From Prionace glauca (taxonomy: Eukaryota; Chordata; Chondrichthyes; Carcharhiniformes; Carcharhinidae), in contig CM075724.1 in assembly GCA_037974335.1 (NCBI GenBank), forward strand, positions 62,584,470 to 62,648,469: a DNA stretch of 64,000 nt, in the 5' to 3' direction. Shown here one piece after another: positions 1-11,205 of the stretch (the first letter of the stretch is position 1; every line of letters begins with the position of its first letter). The position numbers and the translations under genes are program-made. Under the pieces are notes generated by a model. It was not told where the DNA came from, did not search any database, and saw only the letters and a list, made by a program, of their open reading frames with translations.

Positions 1-1
1 C

Positions 2-211
2 CCACAGACACAGGCCCAAATCCATGGGCCTGCACAGCCAGCAGTGCTAGTCACTGAGCTGTTGCGGCGCCCATCTACCGGTCCAGGATCAAGCACACAC
101 ACCGACATGAAGTACGAGGCCACTCCTGGAACTTCCAAGAGCAGCCCACGCACGACCCGCCGTGTGAATGCCCCTCGTTTGACACGAGGTGGACCTCCAC
201 CTGTGGAATAA
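2..211 (+). CDS. 3' end of an unknown ORF, cut by the window edge
   Basis: An open frame runs from the left edge to a TAA at 209-211 (69 residues visible). The residues are rich in Pro, Thr, Arg and Ser, ending in a basic stretch (PRTTRRVNAPRLTRGG). An AATAAA overlaps the stop codon and three copies of a short tandem unit follow directly. A reading frame that runs to a polyadenylation-like signal and a short tandem tail is what a non-LTR retroelement end looks like, so this is probably the 3' end of a retroelement ORF. It sits inside the retroviral copy to its right. No catalytic motif is visible and the family is not recognised. Confidence 0.35.
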   Translation, partial: PQTQAQIHGPAQPAVLVTELLRRPSTGPGSSTHTDMKYEATPGTSKSSPRTTRRVNAPRLTRGGPPPVE

Positions 212-212
212 A

Positions 213-265
213 GACAAAAATATTAATCTTACAAAATATTAATCTTACAAAAATATTAATCTTAC
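213..265 (+). repeat. Short tandem repeat, about 3 units of 16-17 bp
   Basis: Three successive units of the type AAAAATATTAATCTTAC follow the ORF end at 211. LINE-type elements often end in short tandem units, so this is read as the tail of the element at 2-211 and the point where retroviral sequence resumes. Confidence 0.7.
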
Positions 266-408
266 ACTAATGTCCTAGCCCATTTGGATGAATCAGTTTC
301 ATTTAATCTAACCCGATCTAATTCCCCATATACTCCTGTGAAGTGGATCCACAAACGACTGGCAAAGGCAGTTGGATGTTCCCCTTTCCTCTGTCTGCAT
401 TTATTTAA

Positions 409-668
409 TGATGTGGGTATGCCGGCGTTGGACTGGTGTAAACACAGTAAAAAGTCTAACAACACCAGGTTTTAGTCCAACCGATTTATTTGATAATATT
501 CTCACAAGCAAGCAAGCTTTCAAGGGGGCTGCCTCTTCGTCAGGTGAATGCCAGAACTCTCCATTCACCTGACGAAGAGGCAGCCCCCTCGAAAGCTTGC
601 TTGCTTGTGAGAATATTATCAAATAAATCGGTTGGACTAAAACCTGGTGTTGTCAGACTTTTTACTGT
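409..668. mobile_element. Small Penelope-like element: inverted terminal-repeat pair inside the retrovirus
   Basis: Two copies of the PLE end sequence face each other head to head, so the insert is a near-palindrome. The left arm carries the extra terminal tail (from TGATGTGGGTATGCCGGCG), while the right arm stops at ACTGT. GCATTTATTTAA occurs on both sides (397-408 and 669-680), a 12-bp target-site duplication. No protein is encoded. The same end sequence follows the GIY-YIG endonuclease frame at 15921-16301, which ties it to the PLE family. Confidence 0.85.
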
Positions 669-2166
669 GCATTTATTTAACCCATCTACAGGATCCCCTT
701 TATTAAATCCTATCACAGTCAATATCGCGTCCTTAATTCCGTTTAATGTTCCTTCCCCAACATTTTGAGGGGCTGGCAGGGCAGAGTGTACAGACTTGCT
801 TAAGCACATGACTATCAGCTTCACGTCCTCTCTCTCATCTAGCCCATGCATTATCTTTTGCTGCCTAACGTCCTCAAAGAAACTGTATGGGTCAGCCGAT
901 GGCTCAAAAGTTTTGATTTTATTTGCGATCTCAGCCAATTGTGCCACTGTAAATGGAGTCGTGTATGTAACAGCTGAGTCCTGACCCCCTCCTGTCCGAC
1001 GTTCAGTCGTCATAGGGTACATCGGTACTGGAGGTAAATCTGGGGGTGCCGTGGGTATGACCTCCCCTGGGAAAGATGGTGGTGGACCCCAACCCTCGGT
1101 TTGCATAACATAAAGTCTAGCATTCTCCTTTAACTCTCCCCAGTCTGCACTCTCTATCCCCTTTTCCTCTTCTGTCCCGAAGGCACACATAAATCCATTT
1201 TGAACTGATAATAGGGATTCCAGCCTTGAGATTTCTCGTTGGCATTTGGAGCGGTCAGCAGTTGCTTGTCTCTGTTCTTTACTGGCTTGATGTAGAGATT
1301 TTATAGCAGCCTGCAGATCAGTGCACTTAGCTTCCAATCGTGCTACTGCCTGCTCAGCTTCATCTCTGGCCAAGACAGCACGCTGGGCATCTTGGTAGGC
1401 TCTCTCATACTGGGTTTGGAAATTGCCCAGATGTAATAAATTTGCCTGGTTAGTTTGCCTTAATTCATCTATCTCTCTGTCCTTTTCGGCTTTTATCTGT
1501 TCTATCCTCTCCTGCTGCTTTTCCTTTAGTCTCTTGATCTCCTCCTCCTTTTCCACCTGTGCCTGTTTTGATTCCTCCAGTGCCTTACGTATCTCTATGT
1601 CCTTTTCGGCTTTTATCTCCTCCAATTCCTTACGAACTGTGTTTAACTCCTTTTCTGTACCTAGCAGCTGTCCGAAGCAGCTCACAATAGCAATCTGTTT
1701 CTCATATTTGTCTGCCCGTTTTCCCTGAACTTTCCTTAGATCATCCCAATACTTCTGCCCTAGGGATCCCGGTCCCGTCTCAGTATTGGCACAAGATTCT
1801 GCCCATAGGAGCCACCCTTTCTTCTTAATATATTCCCTGATTTTTTTTCCCCATATGGGACACTTCTCTGGCTCTATACTGTTTTCTGCCATTCTATATT
1901 TAATGACAAGGGGTAGGGAGGCAATTGGACTGCGGGTACAGCTTTATGCTATGTTCCAGTCCTAATCCCTCTGGGTTCTAATACAAACCTACAGAGTTTA
2001 CCCTATCCTCCTTGTTAGTAACAATACATGCACAATAAACAATTTCCCAAAAGCAGTTATTTGTCCAATAAGGAGTTCACACCTGTTGGCTCTGAGTTTT
2101 GAATAACCATTCAATATAAAGTCCGTGGGGTTCGATATCGGAGCAACAAAGTTACTTCTTATCGAT

Positions 2167-2184
2167 GCCCACCCAGGGACGCCA
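2167..2184 (-). other. Retroviral primer-binding site matching tRNA-Asn
   Basis: The + strand reads GCCCACCCAGGGACGCCA, which equals the 3' end of vertebrate tRNA-Asn(GTT) plus CCA. On the element's own strand this is the complementary 18-nt primer site, 3 bp inside the LTR edge. The match to tRNA-Asn is from memory of the tRNA sequence. Confidence 0.8.
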
Positions 2185-2187
2185 AAT

Positions 2188-2830
2188 GTTGTAAAAATCA
2201 GCCTGTTTTAACCCTTATACGGTGGACAAATAACTTTGAGTAGACATCTTATTAGTACAAACAATATTTATTTAAACCCACACAATCAATAATCACCCAC
2301 CCGACCAACAATAAGTTATCTTATAGAAAATATTAGAATTCAAGTACAATACAAGACCTTGACTTAACTTTGCGTGACTGACAAGTCCCCAAACAGATAG
2401 TGGCCTTTATCTCTGCACTGGTCTTGGTAGTTGTCTGCGTAGTCTGGTCCTTTAGCCTGGTGTGGTACCCTGCTCTGGTCTTCTTTCTTTCCTCCCTTCT
2501 CAGGTGTGGTGGCTCTCTGTCATTGTAGCTTGTTCGTGGGGATCAGAGAGAGAGAGAGCGATTCCTGGTTGTGCAGCATCCTTTATACCCCATTTGGCTT
2601 CATGCCCTTTTTTTGGCCATTGCCAATCAATCGATCAGGACTTGATCACCCTGATCGATTGATTGGCAATGGCTTGATCAGGACTTGATCACCCTGATCG
2701 ATAAGAGTCCAATCAGGTGCTACCACACCGATCTCTGGGTGTGTCCCTGGCGGCCATGCCTGTAGGTGTTGTAGGCACATAGGTCACATACCTTCCTCCT
2801 AAATAAGGATTCATGGTGCCTTTACATCTG
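2188..2830 (-). repeat. 5' LTR of the endogenous retrovirus
   Basis: The inner edge is TGTTG at 2188 on the + strand (CAACA on the element strand), right beside the primer site. Read on the minus strand, a TATA box (TATAAAG, + strand 2581-2587) lies upstream of an AATAAA in the + strand stretch around 2268-2274, giving the U3-R-U5 order expected. U3 holds CCAAT boxes and a large palindrome. The outer LTR edge is only an estimate. Confidence 0.65.
2616..2673. repeat. Perfect 24-bp inverted repeat in the LTR U3 region
   Basis: The arm 2616-2639 is the exact reverse complement of 2650-2673, with a 10-bp spacer. The arm includes CCAAT and GATCGATT. A second partial copy of the TGATCAGGACTTGATCACC unit follows to about 2700. 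It could be a paired transcription-factor site or a hairpin. Confidence 0.9.
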
Positions 2831-3179
2831 GCACACAACCCAGTGTGATCAGAAAGTCTCTTTCATCCTGGAGATGGCCCATATCCTGTGTATTCACTCA
2901 TCAGGGTTGAAGCCTGTTTGTCTCTGTCTTTAAACTGCAGCCTGTCAGTTTAGTTTCTTGCCCAGTTGTCCCAGAGTGCTTTACAAAACGCCATTTAGAT
3001 GGCCTGTTTGGCTACAGTACCTTTCACTTTAAATACCTTGCTGTTAAATAATTAAAAGGCATAATTATGTTTTCAAATTTTTGTGGTAACCCAAAGTCCT
3101 GTTTTGGTACGCACCTTTGTGAGACCTTTTGGTGTAACTTTTTAACAAGGGGCCTCACCAAGTCTAAAGCCGGTACAGA

Positions 3180-3310
3180 TCATATCCTTAGATTTTATTA
3201 AGCACCGAAGGAACCCATCAAGCTTAGTCTTGAATATACTTAATGACTGAACCTCCTGGGGTAGAGAATTCGAAAGATGAAAAGTTTTATTTCTATTTCC
3301 ATCTAGTGAC
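3180..3310 (-). mobile_element. Old CR1-like LINE fragment (3' end)
   Basis: The stretch CCATCAAGCTTAGTCTTGAA through GTAGAGAATTCGAAAG lines up with the younger CR1 3' region at 46105-46190 (CCATCAACCCGCTTCTTGAA to GTAGAGAATTCCAGAG). It is diverged and short. Confidence 0.5.
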
Positions 3311-3369
3311 TGAGCTGATATGATGGTGTTATAATCTAGTACAAAAAAAGGCACCCACACAGGATGTGA

Positions 3370-4200
3370 TTAATAAAGATTTATTAATAACATAAAAAGT
3401 AAACTGAAATGTATGAATTGAATGGTGCTGATGCTTCCTTTCCTTACATCACTTGGCCAATGTTATAATTAGTATGGAAAGAAATCACATGATTGGCATG
3501 CCTACCATATTGGTGAGGCCATCAAGCAAGAATATTTTCTCAGTATTATGACATAATTGAGGGCACCATGACGTCATTAAATATTGTTCTGATTGGTCTG
3601 TCTTCAGATACATACAGATATGTTCAGTAATCCTGTGCTCCTAGTATATAGTTCTCGAGTGAAGTTCATGTATATAGTTTAACTGCAAGATTATTTACTT
3701 CATGCTCCCTTTGAGTATGATCTCTGCTAGGAGCAGCATCAGTCAACTTCCCCTATCGTTAAATTATAGTAAAGCTTAGTAGGAGTATTTTTAAAGTAAT
3801 TTGCTTCCTGAACATAAACAAATATTTGATAATCTTTACAATAATCAGTTTTATTGCTGACCCTGAGTGAGTTCTTCCTTTTGATGGATTGTTCCAGTGA
3901 CGTTAGTAAAGGCAGTGCCCAAAGATCAAACAGTAAGGAGCACAACATCACCTCAAGTTGAGGTTGCCTTGATCTCGATTATCCAGATTGGGAGCGCTGC
4001 TTTTCTGCCTGAAGTGGAGTTTCCTGCAGCTCGGAGGCTTTAGGTAGTTGAGTTCAGATGTGAATCAGCTGAGGCTTCAGCATTAACGGGACAGACGCTC
4101 CTTGACTATGTTTACACCTCAAGAGTTATTGCTGGCACCCATAGGCAGCATTTTACGAGGGAAGGAGGAATGTAAAATAGCGAAGAAGGATAAGATTTCT
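3370..4200. other. No recognised feature
   Basis: AT-rich single-copy-looking DNA. No long open frame, RNA gene or familiar repeat was seen here. Confidence 0.5.
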
Positions 4201-4209
4201 AAGTTTATA

Positions 4210-4695
4210 TTTGTTTTTTTCATGTTTTCATGGGATGTGGGCATTGTTGGCTAGGCCAGCATTTCTTTCTCATCCCTAATTGATCTTAGGCTCAGTGGCT
4301 TGCAAGGCAACATGGTAGCACAATGGTTAGCACTGCTGCTTCACAGCTCCAGGAACCTGGATTTGATTCCCAGTTTGGGTCTCTGTTTGTGTGGAGTTTG
4401 CACATTCTTCCTGTGTCTGCATGGGTTTCCTCTGGGTGCTCCAATTTCCTCCCACAGTCCAAAGATATGCGGGTTAGGTTGATTGGCCATGCTATAAAAA
4501 ATTGCTCCTTAGTGTCCTGAGATGCGTAGGTTAGAGAGATTAGTAGGTGGATATGGGGGTAGGGCCTGGGTGGGATTGTGGTTGGTGCAGATTTGATGGG
4601 CCGAATGGCCTCTTTCTGTACTGTAGAATTTCTATGATTCTTTCTAAGGTTCAACCACATTGCTATGGTTCTGGGGTCACATGTAGGCCAGTTCA
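4210..4695 (-). mobile_element. SINE split by a later SINE
   Basis: The parts 4210-4300 (CATGGGATGTGGGCATTG... to CAGTGGCTTGC) and 4646-4695 (TTCAACCACATTGC... to GTAGGCCAG) are successive pieces of the same SINE family seen whole at 33050-33385 and 21095-21445. A tRNA-type SINE (4301-4645) separates them, so the order of insertion is clear. Confidence 0.65.
4301..4645 (+). mobile_element. tRNA-derived SINE (shark HE1-like)
   Basis: The head GGTAGCACAATGGTTAGCAC and the later GATTTGATTCCC are the A-box and B-box regions of a tRNA-like promoter, followed by the family body (CAGTCCAAAGATATGCGGGT) and the tail GGGCCGAATGGCCTCTTTCT. The same unit lies on the minus strand at 22916-23262. The HE1 name is by resemblance only. 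Confidence 0.75.
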
Positions 4696-4835
4696 CAGAA
4701 TCATAGAAGCCGTCCAGAAATCCATGCAGACACAGGAGAACTTACAAACTCCACACATACAGTCACGAGGGACCGCAACTGAACCTGAATCCCTGGGTCT
4801 GTGAGGCAGAAATATTAACCACTGTTCCCATCCAG
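4693..4835 (-). mobile_element. tRNA-derived SINE fragment
   Basis: ACAGAATCATAGAAG followed by GCAGACACAGGAGAAC and ACAAACTCCACACA through GCTAACC-like AATATTAACCACTG matches the reverse complement of the tRNA SINE, with its middle part lost. Confidence 0.6.
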
Positions 4836-4844
4836 GTAAGGGTG

Positions 4845-5455
4845 GCAGATCTTTTTCCCCTAAAGAACACTAATGAAGCAGGTAAGTATTTACAACAGTG
4901 ATCAATTTTTAGTTTTATAGTTGAGATTTCATTCGTGATTTAAGTTGTGCCAATTACTGTGGTGGTATTTAAATTTTGTTAAACCTAATTGCTGTAGAAT
5001 AGTGGACGAGAAAGTTCAGTAAGGTTCAAAATAACCTGCAAACTTCCTCAAGCCAGTGAAACGGTTGTCAGGAGAAGTTTGCGGTTTTCCATGGTTAACT
5101 CATTTACAGAATTGAGTATTCATTGGCACAGATGTCATGACATAAATGCAATTGGCTGCAATAGATGAAATTAGGAATGACAACCTTCATAAAAGAGATT
5201 TCAACCTACATCCTTACCTTTTTTTCCATCATGCTGGAAGTAAGGAGCAGTGCACAGTGCAGTGACTGACTGTTAGACAACTTCACTACATGTCTACCTT
5301 TGTCTCCACTAGGTCCTTCTGGAGTAAGCACCACATCAGCCTTCAAGCCTCCTGGAGCAAACTGAGTTAAAGAGGCAGAGGCACAGACAGCTTTTACTAG
5401 AAAGATGGACAGGCATATAATTTGTACCACGGGAAGTATAACCAAATATTCATAA
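4845..5455. other. No recognised feature
   Basis: AT-rich sequence between the SINE cluster and the Harbinger element. The open frames here have no recognisable motif. Confidence 0.4.
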
Positions 5456-5458
5456 TGC

Positions 5459-8356
5459 TGGGCAGAATTTTCCTAGAATTTTTCTGTGTCCAGCTAGCTT
5501 GAAAATGGGAGCACTCTTGAACCATTTTTTGGGTGAGTTTTCACACCCAATCTTATGCACTCGGTCTTTGAAATACTAGGCTAGACCATATCTACCGCTA
5601 GAGGCAGTGGACATGGCTTGTTTTGCCAGACAGCCTGCGCTCAGGTCGGAGCCACAAACTGTGCATGTACAGAAAAGCAAAAAAAAAATGCAGCTCTCCT
5701 GACACAACATCCCAAGGCCAGATACAACCTCCTTCTCCCCACCATGGACGTTGGGGACTACGCCCCCAATGTTACTGACCCCCTCACCTGTCCGATCCCT
5801 GCTGGACCTCCTTGCACATGATTCCTCATCATCCCACTCATCCCCGATGGCTGACTGTCATGACCCTCTCCCTCTTACTGCGATCATCAGAGCCACAAAT
5901 CCCACATCTCCCTCCCAACCTCCATGAGCACATTTGCAAGTGCAAACCTGGTTTCCCTTCCATGGTAACAAGACAAACTGCATTAAACTCACTGGAATGT
6001 TGCAACTGGTGCAAGACTTCCCCAAACTGCCTGCAGCTGATCTGCCCTAAAAAGAGAAAGCTCCATTAAAAATGAGCCGACAGTGCAAAAAGAAATGGCC
6101 TCCAGGAAGACAGCTCCCCATTTTCCTGAAGCACATCTGGTCAGGTTGCTGGAGGCAGTGGAGGCAAGTTGGCATACTCTCTTTCTCCCCAGCACGATAG
6201 TGTTCCAAAGGAGGGAGTGGAAACACAGCCTGGGAAGTGATGGCAGCCTGCGTTAATGCAAGGGCACTGGCCTGGAGAACTGGGAAGCAATTCCACAAAA
6301 AGCTGAATGACATAATCCAGGCAGAAAGGGTGGGTGTTTAACTCATCCAACATATTCCCCCCAAAAATGACCCAAGACCACTCACACCCAGCATGCTTCC
6401 AGCCCCTGACTATTCCCAAGCACATTCCTCCTCCCTCCCCAAGAGTTGTCCTATGAATGCCATCCCCCGATACCCTGGAGGACTCATGCCATCAGATTTT
6501 ACATGTCTCCTTCTGTCCTCCCAGAAGAAGAATGCCCATAATCGCCAGGAGAGGGTGATGTGCACAAGATTCAGTCCTCACCCCCTTTGAGAAGCAGGCA
6601 CTGGAGCTTATGGGAAAGCAGGGGATGCAGACCATTAGTGACCCTTGCTGCTACCAGCTCTTTAGCACCTGGGTAGTGACGTCATCCTCCTCTTGCTGCG
6701 TGGCTTCCTCCCCAGTGATGCCCAGCTGGTCGGCCTCCACGCCTTCCACCTCCAAAAGGTCTCCTTGTTACTGTGTCAGGTTGTATAGGGCACAGCAATG
6801 ACCACAATGCAGGATGATATTAGGTGGGCTATATTGAGGGCCCCACCAGAGCAGTCCATGCACATGAACTGCATTTTAAGGAGCCCTATGCACTGCTCCA
6901 CTATTGAATAGGTGACAATGTGGGCCTCATTATATTAAGTTTCCTCATCAGTCTCAGGACTCCGAACTGGCATCAGCCAAGATCCAAGCAGGTATCCATG
7001 AACCCCATGAGCCATCCCTGCACCCTAGCTTCCTCCTCAAAGACCTCTGGGATATCAGAACTTCTCAATATAAAACTGTCATGCACGCAGCCAGGGTGTC
7101 TAGCACAGACGTGCATGATGTTCAGCTGATGGTCACACACCAACTGTACATTTCAATAATTCTATTCATGAATCTTCCTGGATTTTTCACCAGGGCTTTG
7201 AGGGCAATGTGGGTGCAGTCATCCCCCTGCACATTTGGCATCCTCACGATGGCCACAGACTCTGCAGGACCTGGTAAAATTTAATATACTGGCCAGCCCG
7301 GGTATATAGGGCATCCATAACCTCCTTCACTCACTTGTGGGTGGATGATTGGGAAATGCCACAAAGGTCTCCACTGGTGATCTGAAAAGACCCGGTAGTG
7401 TAAAAGTTTAAAGCCATTCACAGCCACCAGGAGTGGGTGTTTTGAAAAATAGCACAGGTATCGCACTGTCTCAAAGCCTCAGCAGCACATGATGTTCAAT
7501 ATTTGCTCAAAGGGCACTTGCGTGTGGAACTGCCATGACCTCCATTCCCTCAATGCCTCAAAAATCAATGGGTTGCGCTGCAAAAACCATTTTGATCTGA
7601 AGCGTAGAGCGGGGACTGGGATTTGGGGAAGGGGAGAGACAGATGGAGAGGTTGAAGAACTCTGCTTGCCTCAGCCCAGCAACATGTACTCCCCATATCC
7701 CAAGAAACACAGGCTCCCAGTACACTTCCGCAGCTCATTCCAGGAAAGCAACAAAGCTACCCCCCACCAATCACAAACACACACCCAGAACCCATGCAGT
7801 AGTGGCCACAGACAGTGCTGCTTGACAAGTCCTGAGGCTGCAGCAATGCCACTTCAGAGAGTTTCCAGCCCATCCCCCACCAGCAAGTGTTTGCTGCTGC
7901 CACCTCTAGGACCTAGAGTCTACGCTAAGACACAAGGTCTACCTGAGAAGCCGAAGTTGGAGCCCCCACACCATCGTGGGCCCTCCAACCCAAAATGCAA
8001 CATGGCTGCTGCCATGAAACAACTCCCCGAAGGACTACCAAGCTGTTTAAATACAGAGACTCACCCCTGCTCAAGCACCGGAATGCGACTTTTATACTTG
8101 GTATTTGCCTGTTCAATCCAGCTGCAGTGAACAAGGTTGTAAAGACAGGTGATTGGGCATGAAGCTCACTAAATGTATTGTTGTGAATACAAAAAAAGTC
8201 TACATTGGGATTTCAACTGTTTTGGGTGGGGTCCTGATCGCGCCATTTTTTTCTTCTTGGAACATTGGAATGGGCAGGAAAACTGGCACCATTTCCGATT
8301 TTTTGATTTTTTCCCCTCTGCAAAACGGGCCTGATGAGGCCGTATAATTCTGCCCA
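5459..8356 (-). mobile_element. PIF/Harbinger DNA transposon, degenerate, about 2.9 kb
   Basis: The ends are short inverted repeats: TGGGCAGAATTTTCC at 5459 and the reverse complement TGGGCAGAATTATACGG ending at 8356. On the minus strand, about 6840-7010 translates in pieces to YNEAHIVTYSIVEQCIGLL and SGGAL, the conserved C-terminal block of HARBI1-type transposases (family form: RYN.AH...VVER.FG.LK..F). The frame is broken by stops and shifts, so no working transposase is encoded. A related copy lies at 49870-53740. Harbinger elements usually carry a transposase and a Myb-like protein; the second is not clear here. Confidence 0.65.
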
Positions 8357-8359
8357 CTG

Positions 8360-9180
8360 AATCAGAATCTTTCACTGTGGCTACCCAGTCATGCAAACAT
8401 TAATTAATTTCACAGTTTCAAGTTTTGTCCACTTTGCCTGGCTCTACATTGCATTAAATGCTATTGATTTGTAACATCTTCCAGCAGCAATGAAAGCCAT
8501 CAAATCACCATTAACACTATTTTTCCCTCTCCACAACTCCTCCGGTACTGGAGAAATTTGTGTCTGCAATTGGCAAGACCTGAACAACATCCAGGCTTAG
8601 GCTTTTGGCAAGTGGCTATACAAGTGCCAGGCATTGGCTATTAAAGAAGCATTGAATTGAACAAAGCAACAAAAAAAAGCATGAGCACAAACACTCAAAA
8701 GTTTAGATGGTGAAACACTGCATCCTAACAAAAGTTAAAATACAGCTGTCTGCAAAACTCAAGGAATTGTTTGAAGGTTTCTGTTTTAAAAAGTTGCTCA
8801 GTGAATTTGATTAAAACAAACTGCTTAAGGAAGGAGGAAAGATAGAGTTAAAATCATAATATTAAATATAAAAATGTAGATATATCAAGACCAGGTGAAT
8901 GGATCTTTTATCTCTATTGCTTGCATTTAAGTAAGTCAAAAGTGAAGAGACTTTCTTCTCATCAGTCTGACTGGATTCATACCATGTCTGTAAGGAAAGA
9001 ATCAATCAGTTGCTTTGAAGTCTTCAAATGTTACAAATCACAAGGAGGTTTTGCTTTGTCCTTCTTACATTTATTTTTAATATATAGTGAATATATAGTA
9101 GTGAACCCCAAATTATTTAACTACAACTGACTTTAATGCAGTAGTTGGTTTAAAATCAGAGAGTTTTGTTTAATTGATAT
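8360..9180. other. No recognised feature
   Basis: AT-rich DNA without a convincing open frame or familiar repeat. Confidence 0.45.
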
Positions 9181-9184
9181 TAAG

Positions 9185-9652
9185 AGCTTCACTAGATTGA
9201 TTCTGGAGATGAGAGGTTTGTTGTATGAGGAGAGATTGAACAGTTTAGACCTATACTCTCTGGCATTTAGAAGAATGAGGGGAGATCAAATGGAGGTATA
9301 CAAGATGATAAAGTAGATGTGGAGCAATGCTTCTGCTAGTGAGGCACTCTAGCATGAGAGGTCATAATCTAAGGATAATGGGTAGCAAATGTAAAACAGA
9401 ATCAAGGAGAAAATATTTCTCCCAAAGGGTTGTGGAACTGTGGAATTCACAACCCAAGTGCAGTGGATGCTGGGACAGTGAGTAAATTTAAGGAGGAGTT
9501 AGACAGATTTTTAAGTTGGTAATGGGTTGAAAGGTCATGGGGAGAAGGCAGAAAAATGGGAGATGAGGAGCATATCAGCCAAAATCAAATGGTGGAACAG
9601 ACTTGATGGGTCAAATGGCCTAACTCTGCTCCTATATCTTATGAACTTATAT
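9185..9652 (+). mobile_element. Old CR1-like LINE, 3' end
   Basis: The stretch GAGGAGAGATTGAACAGTTT, TTTAGAAGAATGAGGGGAGA, GGAACTGTGGAATTC and TGATGGGTCAAATGGCCTAA is the typical CR1 C-terminal and 3' UTR order, as in the young copy at 63500-63980 but much more diverged. Confidence 0.75.
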
Positions 9653-9654
9653 AC

Positions 9655-10325
9655 GTTAAATTCAGTAGAATGAACTAGATCTTTTATTAGGAGATTAAAT
9701 TGTATATTGATTTATAATTATGTTTAATTTTGTAGATATTTTTAAATGGTTAGAACTCAATCATGGATCAACAGCAAAGTTCGTTTTTTTTGGAAGACCT
9801 TGAATTAAAAAAAACAAAAATCTGGAAGTTGAGAGTATAACAAGTTAAAATAGATGGATCTCTGGCTATAAGTCCAGGACAATCAAACTCTTGTGAATCA
9901 CTATGTAATGCACGTTCAAAACACGCAAAAGTTGACAAATGAGGAATTAGTCACCAAGGCTAAAAATTCATTTTTATCATAAATGCAGCTCTCTAGTTCA
10001 CGCTTAATTATGGAGAATTATAATAATTAATATTCATTACTAAATGAATCAGTGACTTTTGATATTTATATCCTATTATTACTACTATTCTGAAGAGAAA
10101 GTGATTAAGAACGTTATTCTTTTATTAAGTCCTAGAGGTGCAAGTAGTTACTGACTGTGATCTAACATACTGGCTAACCTCTGGAGTAACAATTCTTTAT
10201 TAGTCAATTTAAACAGGATTTGATGAACAGCTACTGATTTGGCAGTAAAAAAGCTGATATTGTTCACAATACTGGATTAAAGTTTATTACATTTTATTTC
10301 TGTAACACAAGAATGTATATTAAAT
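9655..10325. other. No recognised feature
   Basis: Strongly AT-rich sequence with no gene or clear repeat. Confidence 0.45.
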
Positions 10326-10329
10326 AAAA

Positions 10330-10585
10330 ACAGAAAGAGGAGTAGACCACATGGCCCATCTGGCCTGCTCTGCCATTCAATACAATCACGACTAATTTTG
10401 GGCTTCAACTGCATTCTACAACCCACTCCTCATATCCCCCTTAATTCTTTGAGACACCAAAAATCTATCTCAGCCGTAAATGCATTCAACTACACCCACA
10501 ACGCTTTTGGATGGAGAATTTAAAGATTCCCATCACTTTGAAGAAATTTCTCCTAATCTCAATCTTAAATAATTGGCTCCTCATT
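10330..10585 (-). mobile_element. Old CR1-like LINE, 3' end
   Basis: GTAGACCACATGGCCCATCT followed by CTGCTCTGCCATTCAATACA is the reverse complement of a CR1 3' UTR. The region then reads back through the C-terminal coding part to about 10585. Confidence 0.65.
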
Positions 10586-10894
10586 TTTGGGGGGTGCAGT
10601 ACTCAACTAAATCCCAATCCGAATGACTGGTGTGACAGGAAGTTAATTGTTAGGTAATGAGTAGTGTTATAGGATGTTAATGGGTAGGCATTTTCGTATC
10701 CCTGCTGAAGTAAATAATATGCCCTGATAACATTGAAAAAAAGTCCTTAAAGATTGTTTGCGAATCATAGATTTGAATTTACAGCACAGAAGGATATCAT
10801 TTAACCTGAAGGGTGTCCAATTTAGTCCTAAACCCCAGTTTTCTCTTAATTATTTGGCAGTTCAGTCCTTTTCAAGGATTGGTTAATTGCCATT

Positions 10895-11205
10895 TAAAGT
10901 TAGGGTAGCGTGGTGGTGCAGTCTTTAGCACTGTTGTCTCACAGTGCCAGGGACCCAGTTTTGATTCTTGGCTTGGGTCACTGTGTGCAGATACTATACA
11001 TTCTCTGCATGGGTTTCTTCCGCATGCTCTGTTTTTTATCCACTGTCTGACATATGTGCTGGTTAGGTGCACTGGCAATGCTAAATTCTCCCTCAGTGTA
11101 CCTGAACAGGCACCAGAGTATGGTGATGAGGGGATTTTCACAGTAACTTCAATGCAGTGTACATACAAGCCTGCTTGTGACACAAATAAATGAACTTATT
11201 ATAGA
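10895..11205 (+). mobile_element. tRNA-derived SINE, diverged
   Basis: GTAGCGTGGTGGTGCAGTCT and the B-box-like GATTCTTGGCTTGG, then a body ending GCCTGCTTGTGACACAAATA. This tail also ends the copy at 34690-34985, so the two form one subfamily distinct from 22916-23262. Confidence 0.65.

Larger units (their letters stand above)
266..2830 (-). mobile_element. Endogenous retrovirus, 5' part (LTR, primer site, gag), broken fossil
   Basis: Read on the minus strand, the element runs LTR (about 2188 to about 2830, outer edge not resolved), primer-binding site, leader, then a gag-like coding region from 1892 downward. The gag product starts MAENSIEPEKCPIW, has a long Glu/Lys/Gln-rich coiled coil (about residues 75-225), a Pro-rich linker and a capsid-like segment starting TPFTVAQLAEI. 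This order fits a retroviral Gag; the exact genus cannot be named. No pol or env lies in the window: the left side is replaced by another element. The copy is a broken fossil, interrupted by a PLE at 409-668, and is probably fairly old. Confidence 0.75.

Noticed and set aside
409-668. Possible DNA transposon with long inverted repeats
   Set aside because: The arms match the 3' terminal repeat found after the PLE endonuclease frame, and the tail on one side only is a PLE trait, so a PLE origin fits better.
4301-4375. tRNA gene-like A and B boxes
   Set aside because: They are the head of a dispersed SINE with the family's body and tail; no tRNA cloverleaf is intact. The same applies to the other SINE copies.
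7489-8130. A 213-codon + strand open frame
   Set aside because: It lies opposite and beside the Harbinger remnant, has low-complexity Pro/Ser/His composition and no motif; a chance frame in GC-rich transposon DNA.
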